From contig JALSQW010000046.1 of the NCBI GenBank assembly GCA_026985095.1, forward strand, positions 62,001 to 126,000: DNA of 64,000 nucleotides, in the 5' to 3' direction. Under the pieces are notes generated by a model that was not told the DNA's origin, made no database searches, and saw only the letters and a list, made by a program, of their open reading frames with translations. Below, piece after piece: positions 1 to 8,310 of this stretch (positions within the stretch are counted from its first letter, which is position 1; each line of letters starts with the position of its first letter). Source of the stretch: Acidimicrobiia bacterium (GTDB taxonomy: Bacteria > Actinomycetota > Acidimicrobiia > Spongiisociales > UBA5794). The position numbers and the translations under genes are program-made.

Positions 1-2
1 AG

Positions 3-494
3 ACGCCCCGCGAGCTCGTCGACAGCCTCTTCGCCCTGGCCCGGCTGCATCGCACCTACGGTCATATCCAGGAGATCATCGTCCAGAACTTCCGCGCCAA
101 GGCCAACACGCGGATGCGTCACCGGCCGGAACCGACCCCGGAGGTCTTCCGCCGGGTGGTCGCGGTGGCGCGATGGATCATGGGACCCGAGATGAACATC
201 CAGGTCCCGCCCAACCTGTCGGAGGATCTCGCCGCCCATCTCGACGCCGGGATCAACGACTGGGGCGGGGTGTCACCGCTCACCATCGACTGGGTGAACC
301 CGGAGGCCCCATGGCCGCAGCTCGATCGACTCGACGCGGTCACCCGGGCGGCCGGTTTCGAGCTTCGGCCCCGGCTCCCGGTCTATCCCGAGTACATCTC
401 CGAGGAGTGGATCGACCCCGGGCTCTTGGCCAAGGTCTCGGCCGCGGTGGACGATCGTGGCTACGTGCGACCCATGGAAGGAGCCCGCCCATGA
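3..494 (+). CDS. cofG: F0 synthase CofG subunit (FbiC N-terminal half), 5' truncated by window edge
   Basis: This is the C-terminal 163 residues of the radical-SAM subunit that, with CofH, makes 7,8-didemethyl-8-hydroxy-5-deazariboflavin (F0), the deazaflavin core of coenzyme F420. The reading frame is open from base 3. Family-typical segments are HIQEIIVQNFRAK just inside the edge and SPLTIDWVNPEAPWP near residue 95 of the fragment. The CxxxCxxC cluster motif lies outside the window. The stop overlaps the cofH start by four bases (ATGA), so the two halves, which are fused as FbiC in most studied actinobacteria, are separate but coupled polypeptides here. Confidence 0.9.
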   Translation, partial: TPRELVDSLFALARLHRTYGHIQEIIVQNFRAKANTRMRHRPEPTPEVFRRVVAVARWIMGPEMNIQVPPNLSEDLAAHLDAGINDWGGVSPLTIDWVNPEAPWPQLDRLDAVTRAAGFELRPRLPVYPEYISEEWIDPGLLAKVSAAVDDRGYVRPMEGARP

Positions 495-2389
495 CCATCT
501 CGTTCCTCCAACTCCGTCCCGCCGAGGCGGTCAACGAGCTGTGGGCCACGACCCGCCGGAAGGAAGGCACCACCACCGTCGAGGTCCCGACGCTCACGGC
601 CGAGGACCGGGCGGGGAGCCTGGCCGGAGGGCTGCTGCCGGTGGCGACGGCCATCGCTCCGGTCGCACCCGCCGCATGGGTGGTCCCACCCGAGGACGCC
701 GTGGCGCTCGCCGCCGCCGGAGAGCCCGGATGGCGCATCACCGTGGTCGACGATCCCCGGCGCGACGTCGTGGTGGACGCCGTTGCGCGCTCCGCCGCGG
801 CCTACCTTCGAACGCGACGAAGCACGGTCGAGGCGGCCGCGTCGATCGCGTCGCTTCCGGGGTTGTCGCTCGTCGTGTCGGTCTTCGTCGACTCGGTGGG
901 CGAGGCGATCGCGGCCGTTGCCGCCGGCGCAGGCGACCTGCTGGTGCGGGGCTGGACCACCGACATGGTCGCCCAGCTGCGCGACGCTCTCGACGGGAAC
1001 CTGGTCGAACGGGTCGCGGTGCCGCCGCAGGTGACCGTCGACGAGGCCCGCGCCCGGTTCGACGGGGACCTGTTCGCGGTCTACCTGGATCAGGTCGACG
1101 CCACCGGCCATGCCCGCCCCCGTGACGGGTGGGCCCCCGGCAAGGACCTTCCCGTCCCGGTGCCGCAGGCCCGCTTCTCGGCCGCCTGGCCCGACCCGAC
1201 ATGGCGGCGGCGGACCTCGCCGCTGCCGGCGGAGGTGCGGCCGCGGGTGCGGGCCATCCTCCGACGCTCGGCCGCCGGCATCCCACCGGACCGTGATGAC
1301 GTCCAGGCGCTCTTCGAGGCGCGAGGCGCCGAGATCGACGCCATCGTCGAGGTCGCCGACGAGCTGCGGCGCGCGATGGTGGGCGACACCGTCACCTACG
1401 TGGTGAACCGCAACATCAACTACACGAACCAGTGCTATTTCCGCTGCGGCTTCTGTGCCTTCAGCAAGGGCCCGCGGTCGCTCAACCTTCGCGGGGAGCC
1501 GTACCTCCTGTCCATCCCGCAGGTCGTCGAACGCACCGTCGACGCGCATCGCAGGGGCGCGACCGAGGTCTGTCTCCAAGGCGGCATCCATCCCGAGTTC
1601 ACCGGCGACTTCTACGTGCACGTGCTGGAGGCGATCAAGGAGGCCGTCCCCGAGATGCACGTGCACGGGTTCACGCCCCTGGAGGTGTGGCAAGGCGCCG
1701 AGACGTCGGGCACGTCGGTGGCGGCGTTCCTGGAGCGGCTCCGTGACGCCGGTCTCGGCACGCTCCCAGGGACCGCGGCGGAGATCCTCGACGATCGGAT
1801 CCGCCGTCACCTCTGCCCCGACAAGATCCGCACCGCGCAATGGGCCGAGGTGATGATCACCGCCCACGAGCTCGGACTCCGGTCGACGGCGACGATGATG
1901 TTCGGACACATCGACGATCCCGGCTCCTGGGCCGAGCACTTCGAGGTCCTGCGGGCCATCCAGCGACGGACCGGAGGCATCACCGAGTTCGTGCCGCTGC
2001 CCTTCGTCCACATGGGAGCACCCATCTACCTGCGGGGCCGCGCCCGTCCCGGTCCGACCTGGGACGAGGTCGTCCTCGTGCACGCCGTCGCCCGGATCGC
2101 CTTCGCCGGGCTCATCGACAACATCCAGGCATCCTGGGTCAAGCTGGGTCTCGACGGCGGCATCCGCCTCCTCGACGCCGGATGCAACGATCTGGGCGGA
2201 ACGCTCATGGACGAGACCATCTCGCGATCCGCCGGCGCCGCCCACGGCACGACCATGGATCCCTCCGACTTCCAGACGGCGATCGTCGCCGCGGGACGCC
2301 GCCCGATGCAACGCACGACGTTGTACGCACCCGTCGACGGCGGCGTCCCGCTCCACCTGAAGGCCCCACGCCGCCAGGGCGCGCCGTAG
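491..2389 (+). CDS. cofH: F0 synthase CofH subunit with about 240-residue N-terminal extension
   Basis: Radical-SAM enzyme that condenses a tyrosine-derived unit with the flavin precursor 5-amino-6-ribitylamino-uracil in F420 biosynthesis. The protein has 632 residues. The cluster-binding motif is C315-x3-C319-x2-C322 (CYFRCGFC), followed by CLQGGIHPEF, HGFTPLEVWQ and GTLPGTAAEIL, all typical of CofH. The recognisable CofH part starts near residue 250. Residues 1 to about 240 match no linker I know; they read as alternating hydrophobic strands and helices (for example LSLVVSVFVDSVGEAI) and include an Ala/Val-rich beta-alpha pattern. The ATG at 491 is chosen because it overlaps the cofG stop as ATGA. 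Identity is firm; the role of the extension is unknown. Confidence 0.9.
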   Translation: MTISFLQLRPAEAVNELWATTRRKEGTTTVEVPTLTAEDRAGSLAGGLLPVATAIAPVAPAAWVVPPEDAVALAAAGEPGWRITVVDDPRRDVVVDAVARSAAAYLRTRRSTVEAAASIASLPGLSLVVSVFVDSVGEAIAAVAAGAGDLLVRGWTTDMVAQLRDALDGNLVERVAVPPQVTVDEARARFDGDLFAVYLDQVDATGHARPRDGWAPGKDLPVPVPQARFSAAWPDPTWRRRTSPLPAEVRPRVRAILRRSAAGIPPDRDDVQALFEARGAEIDAIVEVADELRRAMVGDTVTYVVNRNINYTNQCYFRCGFCAFSKGPRSLNLRGEPYLLSIPQVVERTVDAHRRGATEVCLQGGIHPEFTGDFYVHVLEAIKEAVPEMHVHGFTPLEVWQGAETSGTSVAAFLERLRDAGLGTLPGTAAEILDDRIRRHLCPDKIRTAQWAEVMITAHELGLRSTATMMFGHIDDPGSWAEHFEVLRAIQRRTGGITEFVPLPFVHMGAPIYLRGRARPGPTWDEVVLVHAVARIAFAGLIDNIQASWVKLGLDGGIRLLDAGCNDLGGTLMDETISRSAGAAHGTTMDPSDFQTAIVAAGRRPMQRTTLYAPVDGGVPLHLKAPRRQGAP

Positions 2390-2417
2390 GACGCCGAGGA
2401 CGCGTACACTCGACACG

Positions 2418-3014
2418 ATGGCCGCGGGCAGCAACATCCGAGGGAGGACGACACGCGACGCGTTGTTCGACGCGGCGAAGCGCCTCTTCGCCGAGGTCGG
2501 ATACGCCAGGACCTCCCACGCCGACATCTCTGCGTTGGCGGGCATCGGTCGGACGACCTTCTACGAGCACTTCTCGTCGAAGGAGGAGCTCCTCGTCAAG
2601 CTCGTGGAGCGGGACCTCCCCGAACTGATGGACGAGATCATCGCCGCCGTGGACGAGGACCTGCCGCCCGATCGCCGACTGGCCGAGTTGGCGGCGCGGA
2701 TGGTCGAGTTCGTCGCCACCGATCACCTCGGCCTGATCCTGCACACCGAGGTCCCTCGCCTCTCCCTCGAGGCTCAGGCGGCCATCGCCCGAACCCACGC
2801 CGGCATGGCCGAAACGATCATGGCGATCTACGCCCAAGGGGTGAAGCAAGGACGGTTCCGGAAGATGCCGCCGATGTTGGCGGGGCGACTCGTCGAACAG
2901 ACCATCATGACCGGAGGTCGCGTCGTCATGGACACCGACGAGCCGAAACAGCACGTGCACGCCATCGCCGACGCCACCGCGGAGTTCCTCGTCAGCGGCC
3001 TCACCGTCGACTGA
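2418..3014 (+). CDS. TetR/AcrR family transcriptional regulator
   Basis: A 198-residue one-component regulator. The N-terminal helix-turn-helix covers roughly residues 12-58 (DISALAGIGRTTFYEHFSSKEELL is the usual recognition-helix block). The rest is an all-helical ligand domain with no recognisable ligand specificity. A TACACT hexamer at 2405-2410 sits seven bases before the ATG with no Shine-Dalgarno, suggesting a leaderless mRNA. It lies between cofH and an acyl-CoA dehydrogenase gene on the same strand. Control of the neighbouring fatty-acid gene is a reasonable guess but is not shown by the sequence. Confidence 0.9.
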   Translation: MAAGSNIRGRTTRDALFDAAKRLFAEVGYARTSHADISALAGIGRTTFYEHFSSKEELLVKLVERDLPELMDEIIAAVDEDLPPDRRLAELAARMVEFVATDHLGLILHTEVPRLSLEAQAAIARTHAGMAETIMAIYAQGVKQGRFRKMPPMLAGRLVEQTIMTGGRVVMDTDEPKQHVHAIADATAEFLVSGLTVD

Positions 3015-3049
3015 CGGTCCGGATCGGCCCGTCACGTAAGCTTCCGGCC

Positions 3050-4282
3050 ATGCATCCAGTCGACTCACCGCAGGAGGCCGCGTTCCGGGCCGAAGCCCGG
3101 GCGTTCCTGGAGGCCAACGCGGAACCGCTTCCTCCCTGGGTCGTGGCGCCTTCGGCGATCGTCGCCGAATGGACGCCCGACGAGGAGGAACGCAAGCTCG
3201 ACGAGGCCCGACGATGGCAGCGCCGCAAGTTCGACGAAGGGTGGGCCGGGATCGCCTGGCCTCGCCGCTACGGCGGTCGCGGTGGCACCCTGATCGAGCA
3301 GCTCATCTTCTCCGAGGAGGAGGCCGGCTTCGACGTCCCCTCGGACGCGCTGATCATCGGGACGGGATGGTGCGGCCCGGCGGTCCTCGAGCATGGCACC
3401 GACGAGCAGCGCGATCGGTTCCTGCGGCCGCTCCTGCGGGGCGACGAGGTGTGGTGTCAGCTCTTCTCGGAACCTGCCGCAGGCTCGGACCTCGCCGGTT
3501 TGGGGACCCGGGCGGTCCGGGACGGGGCGCAATGGCGGATCACCGGGCAGAAGGTGTGGACGACCTTCGCCCATCGTTCCGACTGGGGACTGCTCATCGC
3601 CCGGCACGATCCGGACCTGCCCAAGCATCGCGGTCTCACCGCGTTCATCGTCGACATGAAGGCGCCGGGGATCACCGCCCGACCCCTTCGGCAGATGACG
3701 GGCTCGGCCAACTTCAACGAGGTGTTCTTCGACGATGTCGTCGTCGCCGACGCGTACCGGCTCGGTGCGGTGGGTGACGGCTGGCGGGTCGTCATCTCGA
3801 CGTTCATGTGGGAACGGCTCAGCCTGGTGTACGGGAGCGACCGGGTCCTGGAGGCGCTCGGTGCGCTCATCGCCGAGCGGGGCCGAGCGACGGATCCCGT
3901 CGTTCGTGACCGCTACGCCGCCATCTACGCAACCGGCGAGGCGCTGCGGTTCACGGGCCTGCGGATGATGACCGCCGTGTCACGAGGGGCGATGCCCGGT
4001 CCGGAAGGGTCCATCGTGAAGCTGCTCGCGACCTCCATGCTGGAGGCGGCCCACACGATGGCGTTGGACCTGTTCGACGCCGTCGGGACATTGGCCGCGG
4101 AGGTCGCTCCGTGGCATGGGGAGTGGCACGCCGCCTTCCTCGGCATGCCCGGACTGCGGATCGGGGGAGGTACCGATCAGATCCAACGGAACATCATCGG
4201 CGAACGCGTCCTCGGGTTGCCCTCGGAGCCTCGTCCGGACCGGTCCGTGCCGTGGGGTCAGATCCCGCGAGGTGAACGGTGA
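3050..4282 (+). CDS. Acyl-CoA dehydrogenase family protein
   Basis: FAD-dependent alpha,beta-dehydrogenase of acyl-CoA thioesters (410 residues, normal length). Visible blocks are the middle-domain FSEPAAGSDLAGL, the FAD/substrate strand QKVWTTFAHRSDWG and the C-terminal GGGTDQIQRNIIGERVLGLP. In classical medium-chain enzymes the position before the GTxQIQ motif holds the catalytic Glu; here it is Gly. The base may therefore lie elsewhere, or the protein may be one subunit of a heteromeric FadE. TAAGCT at 3037-3042 precedes the ATG by seven bases (leaderless pattern). The stop is eight bases before trmD, an unusual partner. Confidence 0.88.
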   Translation: MHPVDSPQEAAFRAEARAFLEANAEPLPPWVVAPSAIVAEWTPDEEERKLDEARRWQRRKFDEGWAGIAWPRRYGGRGGTLIEQLIFSEEEAGFDVPSDALIIGTGWCGPAVLEHGTDEQRDRFLRPLLRGDEVWCQLFSEPAAGSDLAGLGTRAVRDGAQWRITGQKVWTTFAHRSDWGLLIARHDPDLPKHRGLTAFIVDMKAPGITARPLRQMTGSANFNEVFFDDVVVADAYRLGAVGDGWRVVISTFMWERLSLVYGSDRVLEALGALIAERGRATDPVVRDRYAAIYATGEALRFTGLRMMTAVSRGAMPGPEGSIVKLLATSMLEAAHTMALDLFDAVGTLAAEVAPWHGEWHAAFLGMPGLRIGGGTDQIQRNIIGERVLGLPSEPRPDRSVPWGQIPRGER

Positions 4283-4289
4283 TGCGTCC

Positions 4290-4964
4290 ATGAAGATCAA
4301 CGTGGTGACGATCTTCCCCGGCTACTTCGATTCCCCGTTGGAGGTCAGTCTCGTCGGGAAGGCGAGACGGGAGGGACGGCTCGATGTGCGGCTCGTCGAT
4401 CTCCGGGCCCACGGGAAGGGCCGGCACCGGCAGGTCGACGACGCGCCGTTCGGTGGTGGCCCCGGGATGGTCATGATGATCGAGCCGTTGGCGGCCGCGC
4501 TCGATCCGCTCGCCGACACCCACAGGATCCTGTTCTCGGCCGCCGGCACCGTGCTCACCCAGGCGCATCTCGACCGATGGTCGACGCTGGACGAGCTCAC
4601 CCTCGTGTGCGGACGGTACGAGGGGGTGGACGAGCGAGTGGCGGAGCATCTCGTCGATGAGGAGATCTCCCTGGGGGACTACGTCCTGCTCGGCGGCGAG
4701 GTCGCCGCCTTGGCGGTCATCGAAGGGGTCACGCGCCTGTTGCCGGGCGTCGTGGGCAACCCGGAGTCGATCCGGACCGAGTCGTTCCGAGACGGGACGG
4801 TCGAGGAACCTCAGTACACGAGACCGGCGGAGTTCCGGGGATGGCGGGTCCCCGACGTGCTGCTCAGCGGCGATCACGCCGCCATCGCCCGCTGGCGCGA
4901 GGAGCAGCGCCGAGCGCGAACGACCCGTCGACGCAGCGGAGCGGAGGCCCCGCCGGGGCCCTGA
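4290..4964 (+). CDS. trmD: tRNA (guanine(37)-N1)-methyltransferase
   Basis: SAM-dependent SPOUT enzyme that makes m1G37 in tRNAs reading CNN codons and so prevents +1 frameshifting. It has 224 residues. The trefoil-knot SAM site shows at residues 107-116 (CGRYEGVDER) and 125-140 (EISLGDYVLLGGEVAA); GGGPGMVM at 55-62 and the RDG near 167-169 also match. The ATG at 4290 is in frame and gives the family start MKINVVTIFPG. rpsP, the KH-domain gene and rimM, usually just upstream, are absent; the preceding gene is an acyl-CoA dehydrogenase. rplS follows, as usual. Confidence 0.96.
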   Translation: MKINVVTIFPGYFDSPLEVSLVGKARREGRLDVRLVDLRAHGKGRHRQVDDAPFGGGPGMVMMIEPLAAALDPLADTHRILFSAAGTVLTQAHLDRWSTLDELTLVCGRYEGVDERVAEHLVDEEISLGDYVLLGGEVAALAVIEGVTRLLPGVVGNPESIRTESFRDGTVEEPQYTRPAEFRGWRVPDVLLSGDHAAIARWREEQRRARTTRRRSGAEAPPGP

Positions 4965-4995
4965 GCGCCGGCTTCCCATAGCGAAGACCGTCGGG

Positions 4996-5001
4996 TACAC
5001 T
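4996..5001 (+). promoter_or_regulatory. Candidate -10 element (TACACT) for rplS
   Basis: TACACT between trmD and rplS; transcription would start near 5008 and give a leader of about 34 bases containing the Shine-Dalgarno GGAGGA before the GTG at 5042. No convincing -35 is visible. It suggests rplS-lepB can be transcribed independently of trmD. Confidence 0.5.
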
Positions 5002-5041
5002 TCCCGCCTCGCACGTCTTTCCACCGCGTCCGGAGGACCCC

Positions 5042-5386
5042 GTGAACACGATCGACCAGATCGAAGCCGCATACCTGCGCGACGACATCCCCGACTTCGG
5101 CCCCGGCGACACCGTCCGCGTCGACGTCCGGGTGATCGAAGGTGGCCGGGAGCGGATCCAGTCGTTCGAGGGTGTCGTCATCGCCCGGTCCGGCGGCGGG
5201 GTCCGTGAGACCTTCACCGTGCGGAAGATCAGCTTCGGGGTCGGCGTCGAACGCATCTTCCCTGTTCATGCTCCGATCATCAGCGAGATCGAGGTCCTTC
5301 GCCGAGGCGACGTTCGCCGCGCGAAGCTCTACTACCTCCGCGATCGCGTCGGCAAGGCCGCCCGGATCAAAGAGAAGCGCGACTGA
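5042..5386 (+). CDS. rplS: 50S ribosomal protein L19
   Basis: Ribosomal protein at the 30S-50S interface, 114 residues, normal size. It starts [19 protein letters not shown] and contains [40 protein letters not shown] and [17 protein letters not shown], all L19 hallmarks. The GTG start is supported by GGAGGA seven bases upstream. It lies directly after trmD, its usual partner, and before the signal peptidase gene. Confidence 0.97.
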   Translation: MNTIDQIEAAYLRDDIPDFGPGDTVRVDVRVIEGGRERIQSFEGVVIARSGGGVRETFTVRKISFGVGVERIFPVHAPIISEIEVLRRGDVRRAKLYYLRDRVGKAARIKEKRD

Positions 5387-5528
5387 TCGGAGGATCGCGC
5401 GCGGGTCGTCGTCGACCGCGGGGCCCTCGAGGTCCATCTTGCCGACTGTCGCTCGACCTGGGTCCGAGGGAGCGTCCGACACGGGAGACGGGAGGAGATT
5501 GGGTGGAGCGTCGGGTAACGTCCTCGCC

Positions 5529-6200
5529 GTGACCGACACGAACCCGGACCCGTTCCGCTCGACCGAATCGATCCGCGCGGAGGCGACCGCGTCGTCGCGG
5601 GTGGTCGACAAGGGCAAGGAAGCGTTGCCGTTCTGGCTGGAGCTCCCGATCCTCGTCGTTGTGGCGCTGCTCGTGGCGGTGGTCATCAAGACCTTCTTCG
5701 TGCAGGCGTTCTACATCCCGTCGTCGTCGATGGAGGACACGCTGTTGATCAACGATCGGGTGCTGGTCAACAAGCTGGCGTATCGCCTCGGGGATCTCGG
5801 CCGGGGCCAGGTGATCGTCTTCGACGATCCCCGTGGGCCCACGACGCCCGAGGAGTCGGTGCTCGATGCGGCCCGGCGCAACGTCGCCGAGGCGATCGGC
5901 CTGTCGACCCCGCGTTCGGAGTTCATCAAGCGGGTCATCGGTCTTCCCGGCGAGACCATCGAGATCCGCGACAGCACCGTCTTCGTGAACGGGCAAGGGC
6001 TCGTCGAGCCGTACCTCAAGGATGGCTCGTTCATGCCGGACTTCGGGCCGGTGACGGTCCCCGCCGGGCAGGTGTTCGTGATGGGCGACAACCGCAACGC
6101 AAGCCAGGACAGTCGAGTGTTCGGCCCGATCCCCGTCGACGAGATCGTGGGACGAGCGTTCGTCATCATGTGGCCGCCGTCACGCTGGCAGGGCCTCTGA
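5529..6200 (+). CDS. lepB: Signal peptidase I
   Basis: Membrane-bound serine protease that removes signal peptides from Sec and Tat substrates (223 residues). A single N-terminal transmembrane helix spans roughly 38-60. The catalytic Ser67 lies in IPSSSMEDTL and the general-base Lys134 in EFIKRVIGLPGE; the box MGDNRNASQDSR is at 185-196. The chosen GTG start has TAACGT at 5516-5521 exactly seven bases before it and no Shine-Dalgarno, the leaderless arrangement seen repeatedly here. The rplS-lepB order is common in actinobacteria, where rnhB often follows; rnhB is not present. Confidence 0.95.
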   Translation: MTDTNPDPFRSTESIRAEATASSRVVDKGKEALPFWLELPILVVVALLVAVVIKTFFVQAFYIPSSSMEDTLLINDRVLVNKLAYRLGDLGRGQVIVFDDPRGPTTPEESVLDAARRNVAEAIGLSTPRSEFIKRVIGLPGETIEIRDSTVFVNGQGLVEPYLKDGSFMPDFGPVTVPAGQVFVMGDNRNASQDSRVFGPIPVDEIVGRAFVIMWPPSRWQGL

Positions 6201-6378
6201 CCGGCCTGTGGAGGGCTCGGGTCGGCTGGGCGAGCGGATCCCGGCCCGGATCTGTCGCAGGGGCCGTGTAGGACAGGGACGAGGGAACCGGTCGGCTCCC
6301 GCATTGCGACCCACCGGCGCTACCGTAGCGAGGAGCGACGGCACGCTCGCACCGGTGGAGAACGAGGAGTGGAACTCG

Positions 6379-6690
6379 ATGGGCGAAGAGGACCTGGAAC
6401 GTTACGAGACCGACGTCGAGCTGCAGATCTACCGGGAGTACCGGGACGTCCTGCCGATGTTCCGCTACGTCGTCGAGACCGAGCGACGGTTCTACCTCGC
6501 CAACAAGGTCGACCTCCAGACCCGACGGTCCGACGGTGGGGTGTTCTTCGAGCTGGAGCTCGAAGATGCGTGGGTGTGGGACATGTACCGTCCGGCGCGG
6601 TTCGTCACCAGGGTCAAGGTCCTCACCTTCCGTGACGTCAACATCGAAGAGGTCGACAGCCCATCTCCGGTGGACGTCGACTCTCTCTGA
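6379..6690 (+). CDS. DUF2469 family protein
   Basis: A 103-residue acidic protein conserved in actinobacteria and lacking a known function. The signature EDLERYETDVELQIYREYRDV and VVETERRFYLANKVDLQTR identify the family. The ATG at 6379 follows a GAGGAG-containing leader. TACCGT at 6321-6326 is a candidate -10. It usually neighbours rnhB and yraN; yraN follows 15 bases downstream, rnhB is missing. The 178 bases before it (6201-6378) hold only this candidate promoter. Confidence 0.92.
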   Translation: MGEEDLERYETDVELQIYREYRDVLPMFRYVVETERRFYLANKVDLQTRRSDGGVFFELELEDAWVWDMYRPARFVTRVKVLTFRDVNIEEVDSPSPVDVDSL

Positions 6691-6705
6691 GGCCGCTGGG
6701 GCATC

Positions 6706-7086
6706 ATGACCTCCGACGGCATCGGCGCACCGCCGGCAGGCCCCGACGGGACGCCTCCGCATCTGGCCGTGGGACGCGTCGGCGAGCGGATCGCCGCGTC
6801 GTTCCTCCGACGTCGCGGGTTCGCCGTCGTCGCCACGAACGTGCGGGTGGGCCGCGACGAGATCGATATCGTCGCCGTAGGCCCGACCGGCACGGTGGCG
6901 GTGGAGGTCAAAACCGTGGTCGTCGGCTCCGGCATCGATCCTGCCGATCACTTCGACGCCGCCAAGGTGAGGCATCTGCGTCGAGCCATGCGCCGCTCAC
7001 GGCCGCCCATCGGCCGTCTCGACCTGATCACCGTGGAGCTGACCGGGCGCGGCGCCTCGGTGCGGTGGCTGGCCGACGTGGCGTAG
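6706..7086 (+). CDS. YraN family (UPF0102) endonuclease-like protein
   Basis: A 126-residue member of the YraN family, which has a restriction-endonuclease-like fold. The nuclease-type residues are visible as GRDEIDIVAV (about 49-58) followed by VAVEVKT (64-70), matching the D...ExK pattern. Members are often placed between rnhB and comM/dprA, and comM and dprA occur 2.7 kb downstream, so the context fits. The cellular role is not established. The first 20 residues are Gly/Pro-rich and poorly conserved, so a start at a later codon cannot be excluded. Confidence 0.9.
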   Translation: MTSDGIGAPPAGPDGTPPHLAVGRVGERIAASFLRRRGFAVVATNVRVGRDEIDIVAVGPTGTVAVEVKTVVVGSGIDPADHFDAAKVRHLRRAMRRSRPPIGRLDLITVELTGRGASVRWLADVA

Positions 7087-7098
7087 GCGCCGCGATCC

Positions 7099-7293
7099 TC
7101 ACGACCCCCGGCGCCGCCGCTCCTTGTACCAGCAGCCCCGGTGCCAGTGTCGACGGAGGTCGGGTGCGTCTTCGGGAACGACGACGACGTGACCGGTGCC
7201 GGGAGGGATCGTCGATTCGCACCCGGGGCATCGGTAGGTCTTGGATGCCTGGTAGGGCTGGATGGGTCGCACGATCTCGGCTCCGTGGATCAT
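7099..7293 (-). CDS. Small zinc-ribbon-like actinobacterial protein
   Basis: A 64-residue basic protein. CPGC near residues 22-25, followed by HWHRGCW near 49-55, forms a probable treble-clef or zinc-ribbon metal site. The pattern YRCPGC...IPPGT.H...RRHWH..CW matches a widespread actinobacterial family often labelled ATP/GTP-binding protein although no nucleotide motif is visible. The ATG overlaps the stop of the upstream 36-codon gene as ATGA, so the two are translationally coupled. Function unknown; nucleic-acid binding is a guess. Confidence 0.75.
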   Translation of the reverse strand: MIHGAEIVRPIQPYQASKTYRCPGCESTIPPGTGHVVVVPEDAPDLRRHWHRGCWYKERRRRGS

Positions 7294-7400
7294 CCGAAGA
7301 ACCCCCAGGCGACCACGGCCGCGGTGAGCGCGAGGAACACGACGACGATGACGACGTCGACGGTGGCGGCTCTGCCTTCCCGGAACGGATTGAAACCCAC
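7290..7400 (-). CDS. 36-residue single-pass membrane protein
   Basis: A tiny ORF starting at GTG (7400-7398) with a strong Shine-Dalgarno (GAGGAGGT, about five bases upstream on the minus strand). The product starts VGFNPFREGRAAT, then has one hydrophobic helix (about residues 13-33) and ends WGFFG. Its stop overlaps the ATG of the zinc-ribbon gene as ATGA. GATACT about 35 bases upstream on the minus strand is a possible -10. The start signals and the coupling make it real; function unknown. Confidence 0.7.
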   Translation of the reverse strand: MGFNPFREGRAATVDVVIVVVFLALTAAVVAWGFFG

Positions 7401-7479
7401 CGGCACCTCCTCGGATGTCCCAAGTATCGCCGGTCGTCGCCGGTACCGGCGGACCTCGCCAGCGGGTAGCGTGTCGCAC

Positions 7480-8256
7480 ATGAGCGAGTACATCACGATC
7501 GAGGACCGCGGCGTCGTCCGCTGGCTCCGACTCGACGCCCCCGACCGGAAGAACGCGATCCCCGAAGACGGATGGGAGCCTCTCGCCCAGGCGCTCGACG
7601 ATTTCGACGCGTCCGACCAGCGTGTCCTCGTCGTCGCGGGTCGAGGCAGCGACTTCTGTGCCGGTGCGGACCTGTCCGACGTGGCCGTCGCGGAGAGCGC
7701 CTGGGTCAACGCCCAGCGCATGGCGGGACCGAACGCGGCGGCGATGGCCCTCCATCGGGTGGCCAAGCCCACGATCGCGGCGGTCGACGGGGTCGCCGTC
7801 GGCGCCGGGATGAACCTCGCGCTCGGCTGCGATCTCATCGTCGCCACCGACCGCGCCCGGTTCGCGGAGATCTTCGTTCGGCGGGGGCTGACCCTCGACT
7901 TCGGAGGGTCATGGCTTCTTCCCAGGGTCGTCGGGCTCGCCAAGGCCCGCGAGCTGGCGTTGACCGGGCGGTTCCTCGACGCGGCCGAAGCGGAGGCCCT
8001 CGGCATCGTGGCCCGTGTCGTGGCCTCGGAGGACCTGGTGGGAGCGGTCACGGACCTGGCCGACGAACTCGCCGCCGGCGCTCCGCTGGCGCAGCTCTTC
8101 ATCAAGCGAGCGCTCGATCGGTCCGCCACGATGACCTTCGAGCAGGCCCTGGCCTTCGAAGAGCAGTCCCAGGCCATCCTGCTCGGGTCGAGAGACGTCC
8201 GCGAGGCGGCCGCCGCGTTCGGCGACAAGCGCGATCCACGCTTCACCGGCACGTGA
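7480..8256 (+). CDS. Enoyl-CoA hydratase/isomerase family protein
   Basis: Crotonase-fold enzyme (258 residues) acting on acyl-CoA thioesters in the cytoplasm. The oxyanion-hole blocks are CAGADL (60-65) and GAGMNLALGCD (108-118), followed by EIFVRRGLTLDFGGSWLLPRVVG. The catalytic region has Asp140 in the LTLDFG block, which resembles PaaG/isomerase-type members more than the two-Glu hydratases; substrate unknown. TAGCGT at 7467-7472 lies seven bases before the ATG (leaderless pattern). It is divergent from the small minus-strand pair, with a 79-base gap. Confidence 0.9.
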   Translation: MSEYITIEDRGVVRWLRLDAPDRKNAIPEDGWEPLAQALDDFDASDQRVLVVAGRGSDFCAGADLSDVAVAESAWVNAQRMAGPNAAAMALHRVAKPTIAAVDGVAVGAGMNLALGCDLIVATDRARFAEIFVRRGLTLDFGGSWLLPRVVGLAKARELALTGRFLDAAEAEALGIVARVVASEDLVGAVTDLADELAAGAPLAQLFIKRALDRSATMTFEQALAFEEQSQAILLGSRDVREAAAAFGDKRDPRFTGT

Positions 8257-8310
8257 CGGTCGATCCGCCGGTCGGGGAACGACCGGCGGCCCGACGGCGT
8301 TGACGGGACG

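Noticed and set aside
461-2545. 694-residue minus-strand ORF opposite cofH
   Set aside because: Codon bias shadow of a high-GC gene; low-complexity product with no family motifs, and the plus strand has unmistakable CofH motifs.
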